Shown: positions 42,528-53,100 of the stretch, in pieces | How positions within the stretch are numbered: the stretch's first letter is position 1 | How the letters are laid out: every line of letters begins with the position of its first letter | NCBI GenBank assembly: GCA_905116865.2 | Contig: CAJHNH020000552.1 | Location: 1 to 64,000 of the forward strand | DNA: 64,000 nucleotides | Direction of reading: 5' to 3' | Source: Candidula unifasciata | Taxonomy: Eukaryota > Mollusca > Gastropoda > Stylommatophora > Geomitridae | Translations under genes and position numbers: made by a program | Notes under the pieces: model-generated | The model's input: only the letters and a program-made list of their open reading frames with translations | The model's database searches: none | Told to the model about the DNA's origin: nothing

Positions 42528-44993
42528 GCTGTCTTCTATGTCTGCTTTTGTTGTCTTCTGTGTTTATCTCTACTATCTTCCATGTGTGTCTCGGCTGTCT
42601 TCTATATGTGTCTTAGCTGTCTTCTATGTCTGCTTTTGTTGTCTTCTGTGTTTATCTCTACTATCTTCCATGTGTGTCTCGGCTGTCTTCTATATGTGTC
42701 TTAGCTGTCTTCTATGTCTGCTTTTGTTGTCTTCTGTGTTTTATCTCTACTATCTTCCATGTGTGTCTCAGCTGTCTTCTATATGTGTCTTAGCTGTCTT
42801 CTATGTCTGCTTTTGTTGTCTTCTGTGTTTATCTCTACTATCTTCCATGTGTGTCTCAGCTGTCTTCTATATGTGTCTTAGCTGTCTTCTATGTCTGCTT
42901 TTGTTGTCTTCTGTGTTTATCTCTACTATCTTCCATGTGTGTCTCAGCTGTCTTCTATATGTGTCTTAGCTGTCTTCTATGTCTGCTTTTGTTGTCTTCT
43001 GTGTTTATCTCTACTATCTTCCATGTGTGTCTCAGCTGTCTTCTAATGTGTCTTAGCTGTTCTTCTATGTCTGCTTTGTTGTCTTCTGTGTTTATCTCTA
43101 CTATCTTCCATGTGTGTCTCAGCTGTCTTCTATATGTGTCTTAGCTGTCTTCTATGTCTTGCTTTTGTTGTCTTCTGTGTTTATCTCTACTATCTTCCAT
43201 GTGTGTCTCGGCTGTCTTCTATATGTGTCTTAGCTGTCTTCTATGTCTGCTTTTGTTGTCTTCTGTGTTTATCTCTACTATCTTCCATGTGTGTCTCGGC
43301 TGTCTTCTATATGTGTCTTAGCTGTCTTCTATGTCTGCTTTTGTTGTCTTCTGTGTTTATCTCTACTATCTTCCATGTGTGTCTCAGCTGTCTTCTATAT
43401 GTGTCTTAGCTGTCTTCTATGTCTGCTTTTGTTGTCTTCTGTGTTTATCTCTACTATCTTCCATGTGTGTCTCAGCTGTCTTCTATATGTGTCTTAGCTG
43501 TCTTCTATGTCTGCTTTTGTTGTCTTCTGTGTTTATCTCTACTATCTTCCATGTGTGTCTCAGCTGTCTTCTATATGTGTCTTAGCTGTCTTCTATGTCT
43601 GCTTTTGTTGTCTTCTGTGTTTATCTCTACTATCTTCCATGTGTGTCTCAGCTGTCTTCTATATGTGTCTTAGCTGTCTTCTATGTCTGCTTTTGTTGTC
43701 TTCTGTGTTTATCTCTACTATCTTCCATGTGTGTCTCAGCTGTCTTCTATATGTGTCTTAGCTGTCTTCTATGTCTGCTTTTGTTGTCTTCTGTGTTTAT
43801 CTCTACTATCTTCCATGTGTGTCTCAGCTGTCTTCTATGTGTGTCTTAGCTGTCTTCTATGTCTGCTTTTGTTGTCTTCTGTGTTTATCTCTACTATCTT
43901 CCATGTGTGTCTCAGCTGTCTTCTATATGTGTCTTAGCTGTCTTCTATGTCTGCTTTTGTTGTCTTCTGTGTTTATCTCTACTATCTTCCATGTGTGTCT
44001 CAGCTGTCTTCTATATGTGTCTTAGCTGTCTTCTATGTCTGCTTTTGTTGTCTTCTGTGTTTATCTCTACTATCTTCCATGTGTGTCTCAGCTGTCTTCT
44101 ATATGTGTCTTAGCTGTCTTCTATGTCTGCTTTTGTTGTCTTCTGTGTTTATCTCTACTATCTTCCATGTGTGTCTCAGCTGTCTTCTATATGTGTCTTA
44201 GCTGTCTTCTATGTCTGCTTTTGTTGTCTTCTGTGTTTATCTCTACTATCTTCCATGTGTGTCTCAGCTGTCTTCTATATGTGTCTTAGCTGTCTTCTAT
44301 GTCTGCTTTTGTTGTCTTCTGTGTTTATCTCTACTATCTTCCATGTGTGTCTCAGCTGTCTTCTTTATGTGTCTTAGCTGTCTTCTATGTCTGCTTTTGT
44401 TGTCTTCTGTGTTTATCTCTACTATCTTCCATGTGTGTCTCAGCTGTCTTCTATATGTGTCTTAGCTGTCTTCTATGTCTGCTTTTGTTGTCTTCTGTGT
44501 TTATCTCTACTATCTTCCATGTGTGTCTCAGCTGTCTTCTATGTGTGTCTTAGCTGTCTTCTATGTCTGCTTTTGTTGTCTTCTGTGTTTATCTCTACTA
44601 TCTTCCATGTGTGTCTCAGCTGTCTTCTATATGTGTCTTAGCTGTCTTCTATGTCTGCTTTTGTTGTCTTCTGTGTTTATCTCTACTATCTTCCATGTGT
44701 GTCTCAGCTGTCTTCTATATGTGTCTTAGCTGTCTTCTATGTCTGCTTTTGTTGTCTTCTGTGTTTATCTCTACTATCTTCCATGTGTGTCTCAGCTGTC
44801 TTCTATATGTGTCTTAGCTGTCTTCTATGTCTGCTTTTGTTGTCTTCTGTGTTTATCTCTACTATCTTCCATGTGTGTCTCAGCTGTCTTCTATATGTGT
44901 CTTAGCTGTCTTCTATGTCTGCTTTTGTTGTCTTCTGTGTTTATCTCTACTATCTTCCATGTGTGTCTCAGCTGTCTTCTATATGTGTCTTAG
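42528..44993. repeat. 88-bp satellite, 28 units, higher-order structure 4 x 22 bp
   Basis: Each 88-bp unit is four related 22-mers: gctgtcttctatgtctgctt-tt, gttgtcttctgtgtttatct-ct, actatcttccatgtgtgtct-ca, gctgtcttctatatgtgtct-ta. 28 units plus one net base of indel (local indels at about 42738, 43045-43075 and 43160). Near-identity over most units indicates recent amplification. Overlapping Cys/Leu-rich 84-codon frames every 88 bases are a by-product: 88 is 1 mod 3 and each unit has one TAG. Confidence 0.95.
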
Positions 44994-45330
44994 CTGTCTT
45001 TTATCTGTTTACTGTGTCTGCATTCTTCTTGAATGTATTTCAATTTGCTGTCTTTCATGTGTTTACTATCTCCGCTGTCATCTGCGTGTACCTGCACTGT
45101 CTTCTGTAGGTGTGTGCCTGTGCTGTCTTTTAGGGCGTCTCTGCTATCTTCTATCTGCCTCTGCTGTCTTCTCTCTGTGACTGATATGTGTCTTCTGTCT
45201 GTATCTGCAGTATATCATCTTTCTGTGTCTCTTTCGTCTTTCTCTGCTGCCTCCTGCTGGTCTCTGCTGTCTCCTATCATGTCATAACTGAGTGTCCTCT
45301 GTCTGTGACTGCTGTTTCATATCCATGTCC
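44994..45330. repeat. Diverged edge of the 22-mer satellite
   Basis: 'gtgtctgc..tcttct' words continue with irregular spacing ('ctgctgtcttctctctgtga', 'tgtcttctgtctgtat'). This looks like older, unhomogenised 22-mers flanking the array on the right only. Confidence 0.7.
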
Positions 45331-45599
45331 TATCTGTAATCTGCTGGGTGTCTTCCACTTAAAACAACCCAGTTTTCCTCATAGATCACCATTTTCACTC
45401 TAGTGGGAGTCTCTGTGGTAAAGATATCAAACCATTTGCCTGACTCTCTGAATGTCATGTGTTTATTTCTTGGACTGTGTTGTTCGGCAAATGAATGAAA
45501 TTCTTAGAGGATCATCACTGGAGATACAGAGTCCTTCCTGTATGCAAATCTCTCGTCAAGCAGCTAGCCTCAATCTCCTCCTGATCTGCTATCACTAGC

Positions 45600-45850
45600 G
45601 ACAGTCAACCTACGGACATGCCAATGCTTTTAATGCCCTCCAAGAAATGGAATGGGCGGAGGACTGGGAGCAGTGAATACACATCAATAGCCAGAATGAT
45701 AGATTGGGAGTGAAGATCAGCACAGCAAAAAACAAGATGCACATCAGAGGCCTTGTTAATCAACAAAGAACTGGTACTATTAGCCACTAGATACTGGGGT
45801 TCATACTGAGAGGAGAATCTGAGCACCTAAGGACATGTCTGAAGTACTAT
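45600..45850 (+). mobile_element. Possible LINE RT fragment
   Basis: ANAFNALQEMEWAEDW and LGVKISTAKNKMHIRG resemble the helix and 'GL.IS..KTK.M' motif after the RT catalytic box. Short, with stops. Low certainty. Confidence 0.35.
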
Positions 45851-46550
45851 GATGATAACCCAACTAGCTAACTAATCTCCTCCTTAATAGCATCACAAAT
45901 GTAATACAACTAATGCTTGTTGCACTGTACAGATTGTTGTCTAGAATTTGTGTGTGTGGTTAATCTCTATTTGCTCATTCTCTATTTCAGAAAGATACCC
46001 TGACTCTCAGAATGGTCTCTTCCTTTCACAGAAGAATAACAATAATAGGAAGATAATTTATCATAACGCAAAACATAACCCTTGCAGAAAAAACTATTTG
46101 ATGGATGAGGACAAGAGACACAGATTCAGTACTGTCGTGGACATGACTGTAGCAATGATTACAATATAAATTGAAGGACTCTTTTGTTGTAATTTTTGCT
46201 TGAAGCATATGGTGCTAGTCCCAAGTCCCATAATTTCATAGTGAACCCTCAGTAAGTAATGTAGTCAACATTATCTACAAACTTTTACTTCAGTGCAGAG
46301 GAAGACTTTGCTGTAGCAGTGATCAGTGATCATTTTCACATCATCAGACATACAAGAATATACCTATACAGTGGTGGTGTTAGTATTACTGTCTTTCAAT
46401 ATACCCCAACCATTTCAGTCTATTAGCTCTCATGATGCTAATGATTAGAGGTGATTAAACAGATTATGAATTTCGTTTTTGCTTATCACTCTCCATTCAC
46501 CGCTGTACATACAAGAGTAATGCGGGTGGTAATATAAGTGCAGATAACAA
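45851..46550. other. Upstream region of ZNF3, no gene recognised
   Basis: A splice-acceptor-like TTCTCTATTTCAG ends at 45990, followed by a 73-codon open stretch without known motif. The frame of ZNF3 is open upstream to about 46471, so its array exon may begin before the ATG. Confidence 0.4.
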
Positions 46551-46554
46551 TATA

Positions 46555-48471
46555 ATGAGGCACGCAAAAACATGTGCAGGAGAAAAATCTCACAAATGTG
46601 GTGACTGTGGTGCATCTTTTACTGGATCTAGCAATCTAAAAAACCATAAGAGAATACATACAGGAGAGAAACCTTATAAGTGTGAAATTTGTGGTACATC
46701 TTTTAACCAAGCTGGCAATCTGAAGAATCATAAAAAAATACATACAGGAGAGAGACCTTACAAGTGTGAAGTTTGTGGTATATGTTTTAAACAAGCTTGC
46801 CATCTGAAGACCCATAAGAGAATACATACAGGAGAGAAGCCTTACAAGTGTACTATTTGTGATGCATCTTTTACTGAAGCTGGCGGTCTCAAGAACCATG
46901 AAAGAACACATACAAGAGAGAAACCTTACAAATGTGATCTTTGTGGTGCATCCTTTACTCAGGGAGGTGCACTGAATAAACATAAAAAAATACATTCAGA
47001 AGTAAAACCCTACAAGTGTAAATTTTGTGATGTAACATTTTCTCATGTTAGCAGTCTAAGGTCCCATAAAAAAATACATTTCGGGGAAAAATGTTACAAA
47101 TGTGATATTTGTGGTGCACTTTTTACTCGAGCTGACAGTCTGAAGTACCATAAGAAAGTACATTCTGGAGTGAAACCTTACAAATGTGATGTTTGTAGTG
47201 CATCTTTTATTCAGAGCTCTAGCTTAAAGCAACACAAGATAATACATACAGGGGAGAAACCTTTTAAATGTGTCGACTGTGGAACAGCTACTAATTCAGT
47301 TCTCGGGCTGAGGTACCATATGAGTAGACATACTGGAGAGAAGCCATACAAGTGTGATATGTGTAGTGCATCTTTTGTCACAACTTCAAATCTAATAGTA
47401 CACAAAAGAAAACATACAGGAGAGAAACCTTACAAATGTGATGATTGTGGTGCATCTTTTTCGTATACTTCAGGTCTGAAATCACACAAGAAAATACATC
47501 CAGGAGAGATAATTTTTCAATGTGATGACTGTGGTGCATCTGTTAATTCTCCTTGTGGTTTGAGATATCACATGAGAAGACATGTAGGAGAGAAACCTTA
47601 CAAATGTGATGTTTGTGGCGCATCTTTTACTGGGGTTTCCAACCTTAATTATCATAAAAAAATTCATTCCCAAGAGAAACCATACAAGTGCGACACGTTT
47701 AGTGCATCTTTTAATATTGCTGCTGCACTGAATTACCATAAAAGAAAACATATAGAAGACAAAATTGACAAATGTGATGATTTTGGCAGATTTGTTTCTC
47801 CTGCAGAAAGTATGAAGCATTGTAAAAAAATACACCTTGAAAATAAACTTTACAAATGTGATGTTTGTGGTGCACATTTTATCAGAAACTCTGCTTTGAA
47901 AATACACCAGAGAATACATACTGGAGAGAAGCCTTTTATGTGTAATATTTGTGGTTTATGTTTTACTCATTCTGGCAGTCTTAAGTGCCATAAAAGACTA
48001 CATTCTGTAGAAAAACCTTACAAGTGTGATATTTGTGGAGCATCTTTTACTCACAGTGGCAGTCTGAAGTACCACACAAAGATACATTCTGAAGAAAAAC
48101 TATACATGTGTGAGATTTGTTGTACATCTTTTATTCACAGTTATGCTTTGAAAGTACACAAAAGAATACATACTGGAGAGAAGCCTTACAAATGTGATGA
48201 TTGTGGTGCATCTTTCATTTCACATGGCAGATTGAAGTACCACATGAGAAAACATACAGGAGTGAAACCTTACAAATGTGATAATTGCAGTGCATTTTTT
48301 GTTACATCTTTTCATCTGATGATACACAATAGAAAACATACAGGAGAGAAACCTTTCAAGTGTGATGATTGTGGTGCATTGTTTACTTACTCTTATACTT
48401 TAAAGATACATCGGAGGATACATACAGGAGAGAAACCTTACAAATGTAAAGGATTGTGGGGCATCTTTTAG
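46555..48471 (+). CDS. ZNF3: C2H2 zinc-finger protein, 22 fingers
   Basis: ATG at 46555 (ATAATGAGG). After a short MRHAKTCAGEKSHKC lead, 22 fingers of 28 residues follow, consensus CDDCGASFT...LK.HKRIH with TGEKPYKC linkers. Two fingers are degenerate: finger 14 (CDTFS, second Cys lost) and finger 15 (CDDFG and a KHCKKIH end). Fingers 9 and 12 belong to a distinct subtype (LRYHM.RH). Finger sequence is more diverse than in ZNF1/ZNF2, so it is an older or less homogenised array. A one-base insertion at about 48451 (TGTAAAGGATTG) produces the early stop. No other domain is visible. Confidence 0.75.
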   Translation: MRHAKTCAGEKSHKCGDCGASFTGSSNLKNHKRIHTGEKPYKCEICGTSFNQAGNLKNHKKIHTGERPYKCEVCGICFKQACHLKTHKRIHTGEKPYKCTICDASFTEAGGLKNHERTHTREKPYKCDLCGASFTQGGALNKHKKIHSEVKPYKCKFCDVTFSHVSSLRSHKKIHFGEKCYKCDICGALFTRADSLKYHKKVHSGVKPYKCDVCSASFIQSSSLKQHKIIHTGEKPFKCVDCGTATNSVLGLRYHMSRHTGEKPYKCDMCSASFVTTSNLIVHKRKHTGEKPYKCDDCGASFSYTSGLKSHKKIHPGEIIFQCDDCGASVNSPCGLRYHMRRHVGEKPYKCDVCGASFTGVSNLNYHKKIHSQEKPYKCDTFSASFNIAAALNYHKRKHIEDKIDKCDDFGRFVSPAESMKHCKKIHLENKLYKCDVCGAHFIRNSALKIHQRIHTGEKPFMCNICGLCFTHSGSLKCHKRLHSVEKPYKCDICGASFTHSGSLKYHTKIHSEEKLYMCEICCTSFIHSYALKVHKRIHTGEKPYKCDDCGASFISHGRLKYHMRKHTGVKPYKCDNCSAFFVTSFHLMIHNRKHTGEKPFKCDDCGALFTYSYTLKIHRRIHTGEKPYKCKGLWGIF

Positions 48472-48668
48472 AAAACTATATCTTCTAAAGAAGCACCAGA
48501 AAGTATTTACAGGAGAGAGGCCTTACCATTGTGATGATTGTGGTGCATCTTTCACTCAGTCTAACTATTTAAACATTCACAAGAAAACACACAGAGGAGA
48601 GAAAAGTTACCAAAATGTTGACTGTGGTACACCTTTTGCTTGCTTTGGTACTTTGAAGAAACACTAGA
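48450..48668 (+). pseudogene. ZNF3 fingers after the frameshift
   Basis: In the next frame the array continues: a CG-ASFRKLYLLKKHQKVF finger, [19 protein letters not shown], and a diverged YQNVDCGTPFACFG finger ending at KKH-stop. If the frameshift is an assembly error, the real protein ends here. Confidence 0.75.
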
Positions 48669-48736
48669 GAATACTTACAGAAAAAAAACCAGTACAAATA
48701 TCCAGATTGTGACACATCTTTTCCTCTCCTGATTGT

Positions 48737-48915
48737 AAAAATGAGAAGCGGATGGCCAAACAGTTAAGCACTTGGCTCTCATATGGAAGACTTAGCTTTA
48801 AATCCTTAGTGAGACTGAGGAGTGAGACTGTGAAAATAAAATCCTCAGTTGCAGATTGTAGCACTAGCCATGCAGTCCCCAATTCTCAGGCTCAAAGATA
48901 CCCCCCCCCCCTTTA
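48737..48915 (+). mobile_element. tRNA-derived SINE
   Basis: 'gcggatggccaaacagttaa' fits an A-box region of a Leu/Ser-type tRNA, and 'agctttaaatcc' a B-box. A non-tRNA body follows, ending in a C-tract at 48901-48910. No clear target duplication. Confidence 0.6.
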
Positions 48916-48963
48916 CAAAAGTGGTAAAAATAAGCATAAGTGACAGTTCTTGGCAGTAAGTTG

Positions 48964-48984
48964 GGAGGGGGGGGGGGGGGGGGG
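48964..48984. repeat. Poly-G tract
   Basis: A long run of G interrupted once at its start. G-quadruplex potential. Similar G-runs occur at 51351-51367. Confidence 0.9.
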
Positions 48985-49139
48985 CACTAGGAGAGAAACA
49001 GTATGTTGATTTTGGAAAGAAACCTTACAGGTTGGGGGAAAAAATGGATTGAGGAAACAAGGACATCTAAAAGAAACTCAGAGGTGGACAATAAGAGAAG
49101 CTGTTGACCATTATGTGTCACCTAGGACTTACATTCGAT

Positions 49140-49215
49140 TCCTCTTGGGTTCCGGGACCCCATTGTGGGAAAAACAAGAATAGATGCACTGACTCCCTAG
49201 CAAGCATGTCGTAAA
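49140..49215 (-). repeat. Meta-SINE-like domain, copy 3
   Basis: The reverse complement contains 'tttacgacatgcttgctagg', 'gtgcatctattcttg' and 'cccacaatggggtcc', matching the copies at 905, 21890 and 54725. Confidence 0.55.
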
Positions 49216-49399
49216 GAGTTGACTCATTTGTGGCTTTCTCCAAAGTCGAAGTGCATCTGCATGAGAGGCAAGGAGCCAACAATCTGCATAAAAATAAGTC
49301 AGATATGTAAAACTGATGTGCATGCAACACTTGAGTTCTGGAACAAGACTAAAGTTTGGAGGTGAGCGAACAAGCAGAACTTAATGCTGGTGAACACAA

Positions 49400-49525
49400 A
49401 AAAGAAGAATGCAAATTTGCTGACTGTGATGTATCTTCATCCTTCTGTGATACTCTGAAGAAACACTAGAAGATGCATACAGGAGAGAAACTTCATAAAA
49501 ATGTTGTTGATGGTATCTAAACTGA
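49400..49525 (+). pseudogene. Isolated zinc-finger remnant
   Basis: CKFADCDVSSSFCDTLKKH-stop followed by KMHTGEKLHK shows one finger and a linker, about 730 bases beyond the end of ZNF3. The SINE at 48737 and the Meta-like repeat lie in between, so the array was split by insertions. Confidence 0.65.
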
Positions 49526-49612
49526 CAAATGGTAAACTTCATAGAAAAAATCAAGTAGGAGACACATAAATATCTGGATTGCTCATCTACCTGACGTGGG
49601 TAGAACAAGAAC

Positions 49613-50080
49613 GTGGAGTGTATTAGAGACCCAAGAATGTGTGAGACGGGAAACTATGATTGGCTATTCATTTATTCATTACCATCCCACTGTGGAGTTC
49701 CTGGAAATGAAAGAGCTGATAAACTAGCTAAGGAAGGTGCAAATGAAGAACCACTGGGTGTACCAGTTTCTTATCAACATAAGAAGAGAATAATCAAATC
49801 TATCAGAAAACCACCAAAACCGGCACAAAACGACTACCATTTTATGGAAAGACCAGAGCAAGTTATTATTCTACTCCTTTAGAACAGGGCACAATCAACT
49901 TGGCAGCCTCATGTACACAGAATTTAAAACCAGCGAATCAGCCATGTGCACATGTGGACTGGCACCTGAGACAACAGATCATGTCCTCCAAGACTGTCCC
50001 AAGACATATCAAGGCAAAACTTTTGCCCAAGAGAAACATCGGTGCAAGTCAAACTTTACGGGTCGCTGAGTGAATTACAA
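49613..50080 (+). pseudogene. Jockey-like LINE RNase H C-terminus and zinc-knuckle tail
   Basis: YSLPSHCGVPGNERADKLAK is the RNase H end. After a frameshift, SFRTGHNQLGSLMYTEFKTS and CTCGLAPETTDHVLQDCP match the Cys/His tail following RNase H in Jockey-like elements (C-X-C-X7-H-X4-C). Broken frames. Confidence 0.85.
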
Positions 50081-50119
50081 ATGACAGTGAAGTTCATACT
50101 AGAGACAACATTGCAGATA

Positions 50120-50560
50120 TAGATAGTTTATTTCATGCGAATGAAAAAAGAAGAAGAAGAAGATTTATTCATTGTCCTGTTTGTAACTATATGTCACATA
50201 GCTGTCACAGTCTATTCTTCTATTCAGTTATATCCTGTGAACTATAAAGGATGGAATCCAGTCTGTGCTTTTTGCTTCTCTCATCGTTTTGAGTTAGTTT
50301 TTTTTAAACGTCTTTGTTTCCTCAGTTTCTTTATTTCCCATTTCAATGCCTGTGTAGTGATTCTATGTCTCTTACTCTGAGTGTGTATAATATAGCGCTA
50401 TCTTCTCCGTCTCATAACAGTTGATCTAGTAGTTACCTAGACGTTTCTCTTATTTCTTCTCTCCTCTTAAATTCATCCCATTTTATATTCATCAGTTCCT
50501 TAGGCATTTGTTTTCAAAATTTTCTTCCACAGGTTTGGTGATTCTCCAACTTTCATTTTT
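50120..50560. other. No recognisable gene
   Basis: AT-rich, T-rich plus strand. I see no family-level match, RNA gene or terminal repeat. Confidence 0.45.
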
Positions 50561-51010
50561 ATGTGTGTGAAATAACATTAGAATTGAAAGTATGTAACTT
50601 GGTTCTGACAATATAGAGCTCCATAATTTATTCAAAGTTGCAGATGCCATGCATTGTGTGTCATTATTTCTTTGTTTGTTTTTTCACTGACTATTGATTT
50701 TACTACCCATATAAGTAAACTGATCTGTTACTTTCTCTAGTTTTACATCTGCTTGATCTGTTACTTTCTCTAGTGTTACATCTGCTTGATCTGTTACTTT
50801 CTCTAGTGTTACATCTGCTTGATCTGTTACTTTCTCTAGTGTTACATCTGCTTGATCTGTTACTATTGCCTTCAATATGTTTATCTTTTCATAAGAAAAT
50901 GTTTAGTCCAACTTTTGCTGCTGGTCTAGCTAAATCATCTATTTGTCTTTGCATGTCATTATTGGTTCTGCTGTTTTATAAATCTTGTCTTTCTTCTGCT
51001 CAGCTGATGG
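50560..51010 (-). pseudogene. LINE RT fragment
   Basis: On the minus strand: DMQRQIDDLARPAAKVGLNI (region after the RT catalytic box), then a repeated VTDQADVTLEK module, then QFTYMGSKINSQ, the 'F.YLGS.I' motif, and NKLWSS. The repeated module sits exactly between the two motifs. Confidence 0.75.
50722..50860. repeat. 33-bp minisatellite inside LINE RT
   Basis: 'gatctgttac' starts at 50722, 50755, 50788, 50821 and 50854, exactly 33 bases apart, with one T/G variant. 33 bp is 11 codons, frame-preserving on the minus strand (VTDQADVTLEK). Confidence 0.95.
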
Positions 51011-51364
51011 ACATGTTTCAGTGAGTTCTTCCTGTATGGATTATTAATAAACAGCTTCATTCTTACCACAGAAGTTAATTTGTTATTGTGATCAATGTTC
51101 TGTTGTCCAGTAAATGAAAATGTTTTGAAATTAATTTTCTGCTAACTTTCTTTAAAATGCTGATTAAATATGAACATTAGCATAATTATGAAAATGTTGC
51201 GATTATTTTGAAGAATCAGGAGCCAGAAACAAAATAAACTGACCGGTCATAATTTTCATGTTTAAATTTGTAACATGCAAGTACTTTATTTTAGTTTTAA
51301 TCGGAATTAAGATTTTTTATGAGCTTCCCTGGTTAGTACCATATGAGATGGGGGGGGGGGGGGG

Positions 51365-51497
51365 GGGTTAGGGTTAGTGTTAAATGAATAGCGATTACTA
51401 CTAACTCTAACCCATCTATACTATGGGATATTCTGTGGATTTCCCTACCAAATCTTGAAGCCGACAAGATATGGTCGCCTAAAATTAAAGTATCCGC
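51365..51497. repeat. Dispersed repeat R3, copy 3
   Basis: Diverged match to 23883-24020: 'agtgttaaatgaatagcgat', 'actatgggatattctg', 'ttccctaccaaatcttgaag'. Preceded by a G-run. Shows that R3 is dispersed, not just part of the segmental duplication. Confidence 0.6.
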
Positions 51498-51627
51498 AGG
51501 CACTTTATTTTGTAGCTGCTTTACTATTTGTCTGTTATTACTTCCCCCCCCCCATGTAATTATGCCCTGTGGGGAATCCCCAGTTGTTAAGGCAACATAC
51601 ATGGGATTTGATGGTGTGCGACTAGAG

Positions 51628-51820
51628 CAACAGTTGTCAAATGGTGGATCGTGACCCCTTTGAGGGTCGACGACCCTTTTACAGGGGTCACCTAAAATCA
51701 TTGGACAACATGTTCGATTAAGTTATGAAGAAGCAACAAAAATAATGTTATGCTTGGGGTCACCACAGCATGAGGAACTGTATTAAAAGGTTGCAGCATT
51801 TGGAAGGTTGAGAGCCACTG
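51628..51820. mobile_element. SPIN-like hAT MITE with perfect 8-bp TSD
   Basis: 193 bp flanked by GACTAGAG on both sides (51620-51627 and 51821-51828). The right end reads as CAGTGGCTCTCAACCTT on the minus strand. Inside are 'ggatcgtgacccctttgagg', 'gacccttttacaggggtcac', 'ttatgaagaagcaacaaaaa' and 'atgaggaactgtattaaaa'. From memory these match the SPACE INVADERS (SPIN) hAT family, known for horizontal transfer among distant animals. No coding capacity, so it was mobilised in trans. Confidence 0.8.
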
Positions 51821-51878
51821 GACTAGAGGATACCCGAACAAAATTTCTCTATCAACAAAAAGAGAGAATGCACTATAT

Positions 51879-52056
51879 CAGGGCTATTCAACTAAGTTTA
51901 CCGAGGGGCCAAAATTTGAAAAAATGAGGATTATCACGGGTCAGAGGGCTAAACCTTAGTATAAAAAGATTTTTAGTTCAATACAACTGGCAATGATCCG
52001 CGTGCCATTTGCTAGGCCCCAGATTTGGCCCGTGGGCCACCTGTTGAATAGCCCTG
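51879..52056. mobile_element. hAT MITE, 178 bp, near-perfect TSD
   Basis: Terminal inverted repeats CAGGGCTATTCAAC and GTTGAATAGCCCTG are perfect over 14 bp. Flanks CACTATAT (51871-51878) and CCCTATAT (52057-52064) agree at seven of eight. The interior has 'gaggggccaaaatttgaaaa' and 'agatttggcccgtgggcc', typical of Charlie-like hAT MITEs. Confidence 0.85.
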
Positions 52057-52064
52057 CCCTATAT

Positions 52065-52795
52065 GGTAAACTTAGTAAGTGTAAAAATAATTATGTAAGC
52101 AAAGATTCCAATGGCCAGGCAGAATTCTGGTAAAAACCAAGCTATGTGGGTCAGAGAAGAACATTCAGATTTGTTACCTTCTTATCTGAAAACCGGTGGC
52201 AGCGAGAATGAAAAGAAGAAGAAACATTTAAATGAGGATAAATGTGTAGCTATCACCTTCAATTCAATAACACCATTCCCTGTGAGGCACCTCAGTCTTG
52301 TCCCCTGCAATCTTATCACATTCAACATAAATGAACAGACAAGGCATACTTGTGGAGGACAAAATAACTCACCAATTCCAAGTCCTTTTGAGAAAAAAAT
52401 GAAAAAGTTGACCACTTTCAGACTGCTGCTAGCTAGCCGAGGCTGCTAACAGTCTCCGCCTATATTTGTGGTCTGGGTTATTTGTGTCACTTCTGTAACT
52501 AAATTCGAGTATTTGCACCATTTCTGGGCTTAATACTTCCATCTGATTCAGACCGCTCATCCTCCACCCTGTTGTTACTTGTGCATGTCTTCCCTCTTCT
52601 TTCTTGTTGTTTCCTGTTTGTTTTGTCTCCCTTTGATTAGGCCAGGCACATTTCGTAGGAGAGCGAGCTTTCGTACACAATGTCCTTTGGACCACCTAAC
52701 CTCACCATTACATACCTGTATTTATACAGCACGAAAAATAAACTGTTGGCTCAAAGATGTTCTGTCGCTACTAAATCAAGACTTGAGTGGGCTGC
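52065..52795. other. No recognisable gene
   Basis: No protein family, RNA gene or element ends were recognised between the MITEs and the repeat at 52800. Confidence 0.45.
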
Positions 52796-52799
52796 TTGA

Positions 52800-53100
52800 T
52801 CTTGAGGTAAGGGCTGGGATTTTTTTCACGAGGACTTGGCTTATAGTAATTCCCCCTGGTCTCTGGGTAGTGAGATAGGACCCCCGTGTGTGTTGTTGCA
52901 CACGTAAAAAATCCTTTGGAATTCGGAAAGAGTAGCCTAACGGGGCTGCCTGGGCAACATTTGGAGTTGAAAATCTACCCAAAGTATTTCAGGATCCTCG
53001 CTGGTGCTACAGAGCCTGTGCACTGTGCTGAGCTTCTTTGGACTTGAGTTAGAAGAACGGAGCACTTTTCAGTTACACCTGTGTGTGCCATGATGTTGAT
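52800..53100 (+). repeat. Dispersed SINE-like repeat, second full copy
   Basis: Same order as 35540-35835, continuing further at its 3' end through 'gtgtgccatgatgttgat', which also matches 20490-20510. The satellite begins right after it. Confidence 0.7.

Noticed and set aside
42528..44993. CRISPR-like regular spacing
   Set aside because: Units are contiguous and identical throughout, with no unique spacers, and the genome is eukaryotic. The same applies to the 61-bp array at 53095.
42538..45180. About thirty overlapping 84-codon Cys/Leu-rich ORFs, like a tandem membrane-peptide family
   Set aside because: They are the three frames of one 88-bp satellite; each new ORF starts one unit later and ends at the TAG in the repeat. 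No start context or codon bias supports translation.
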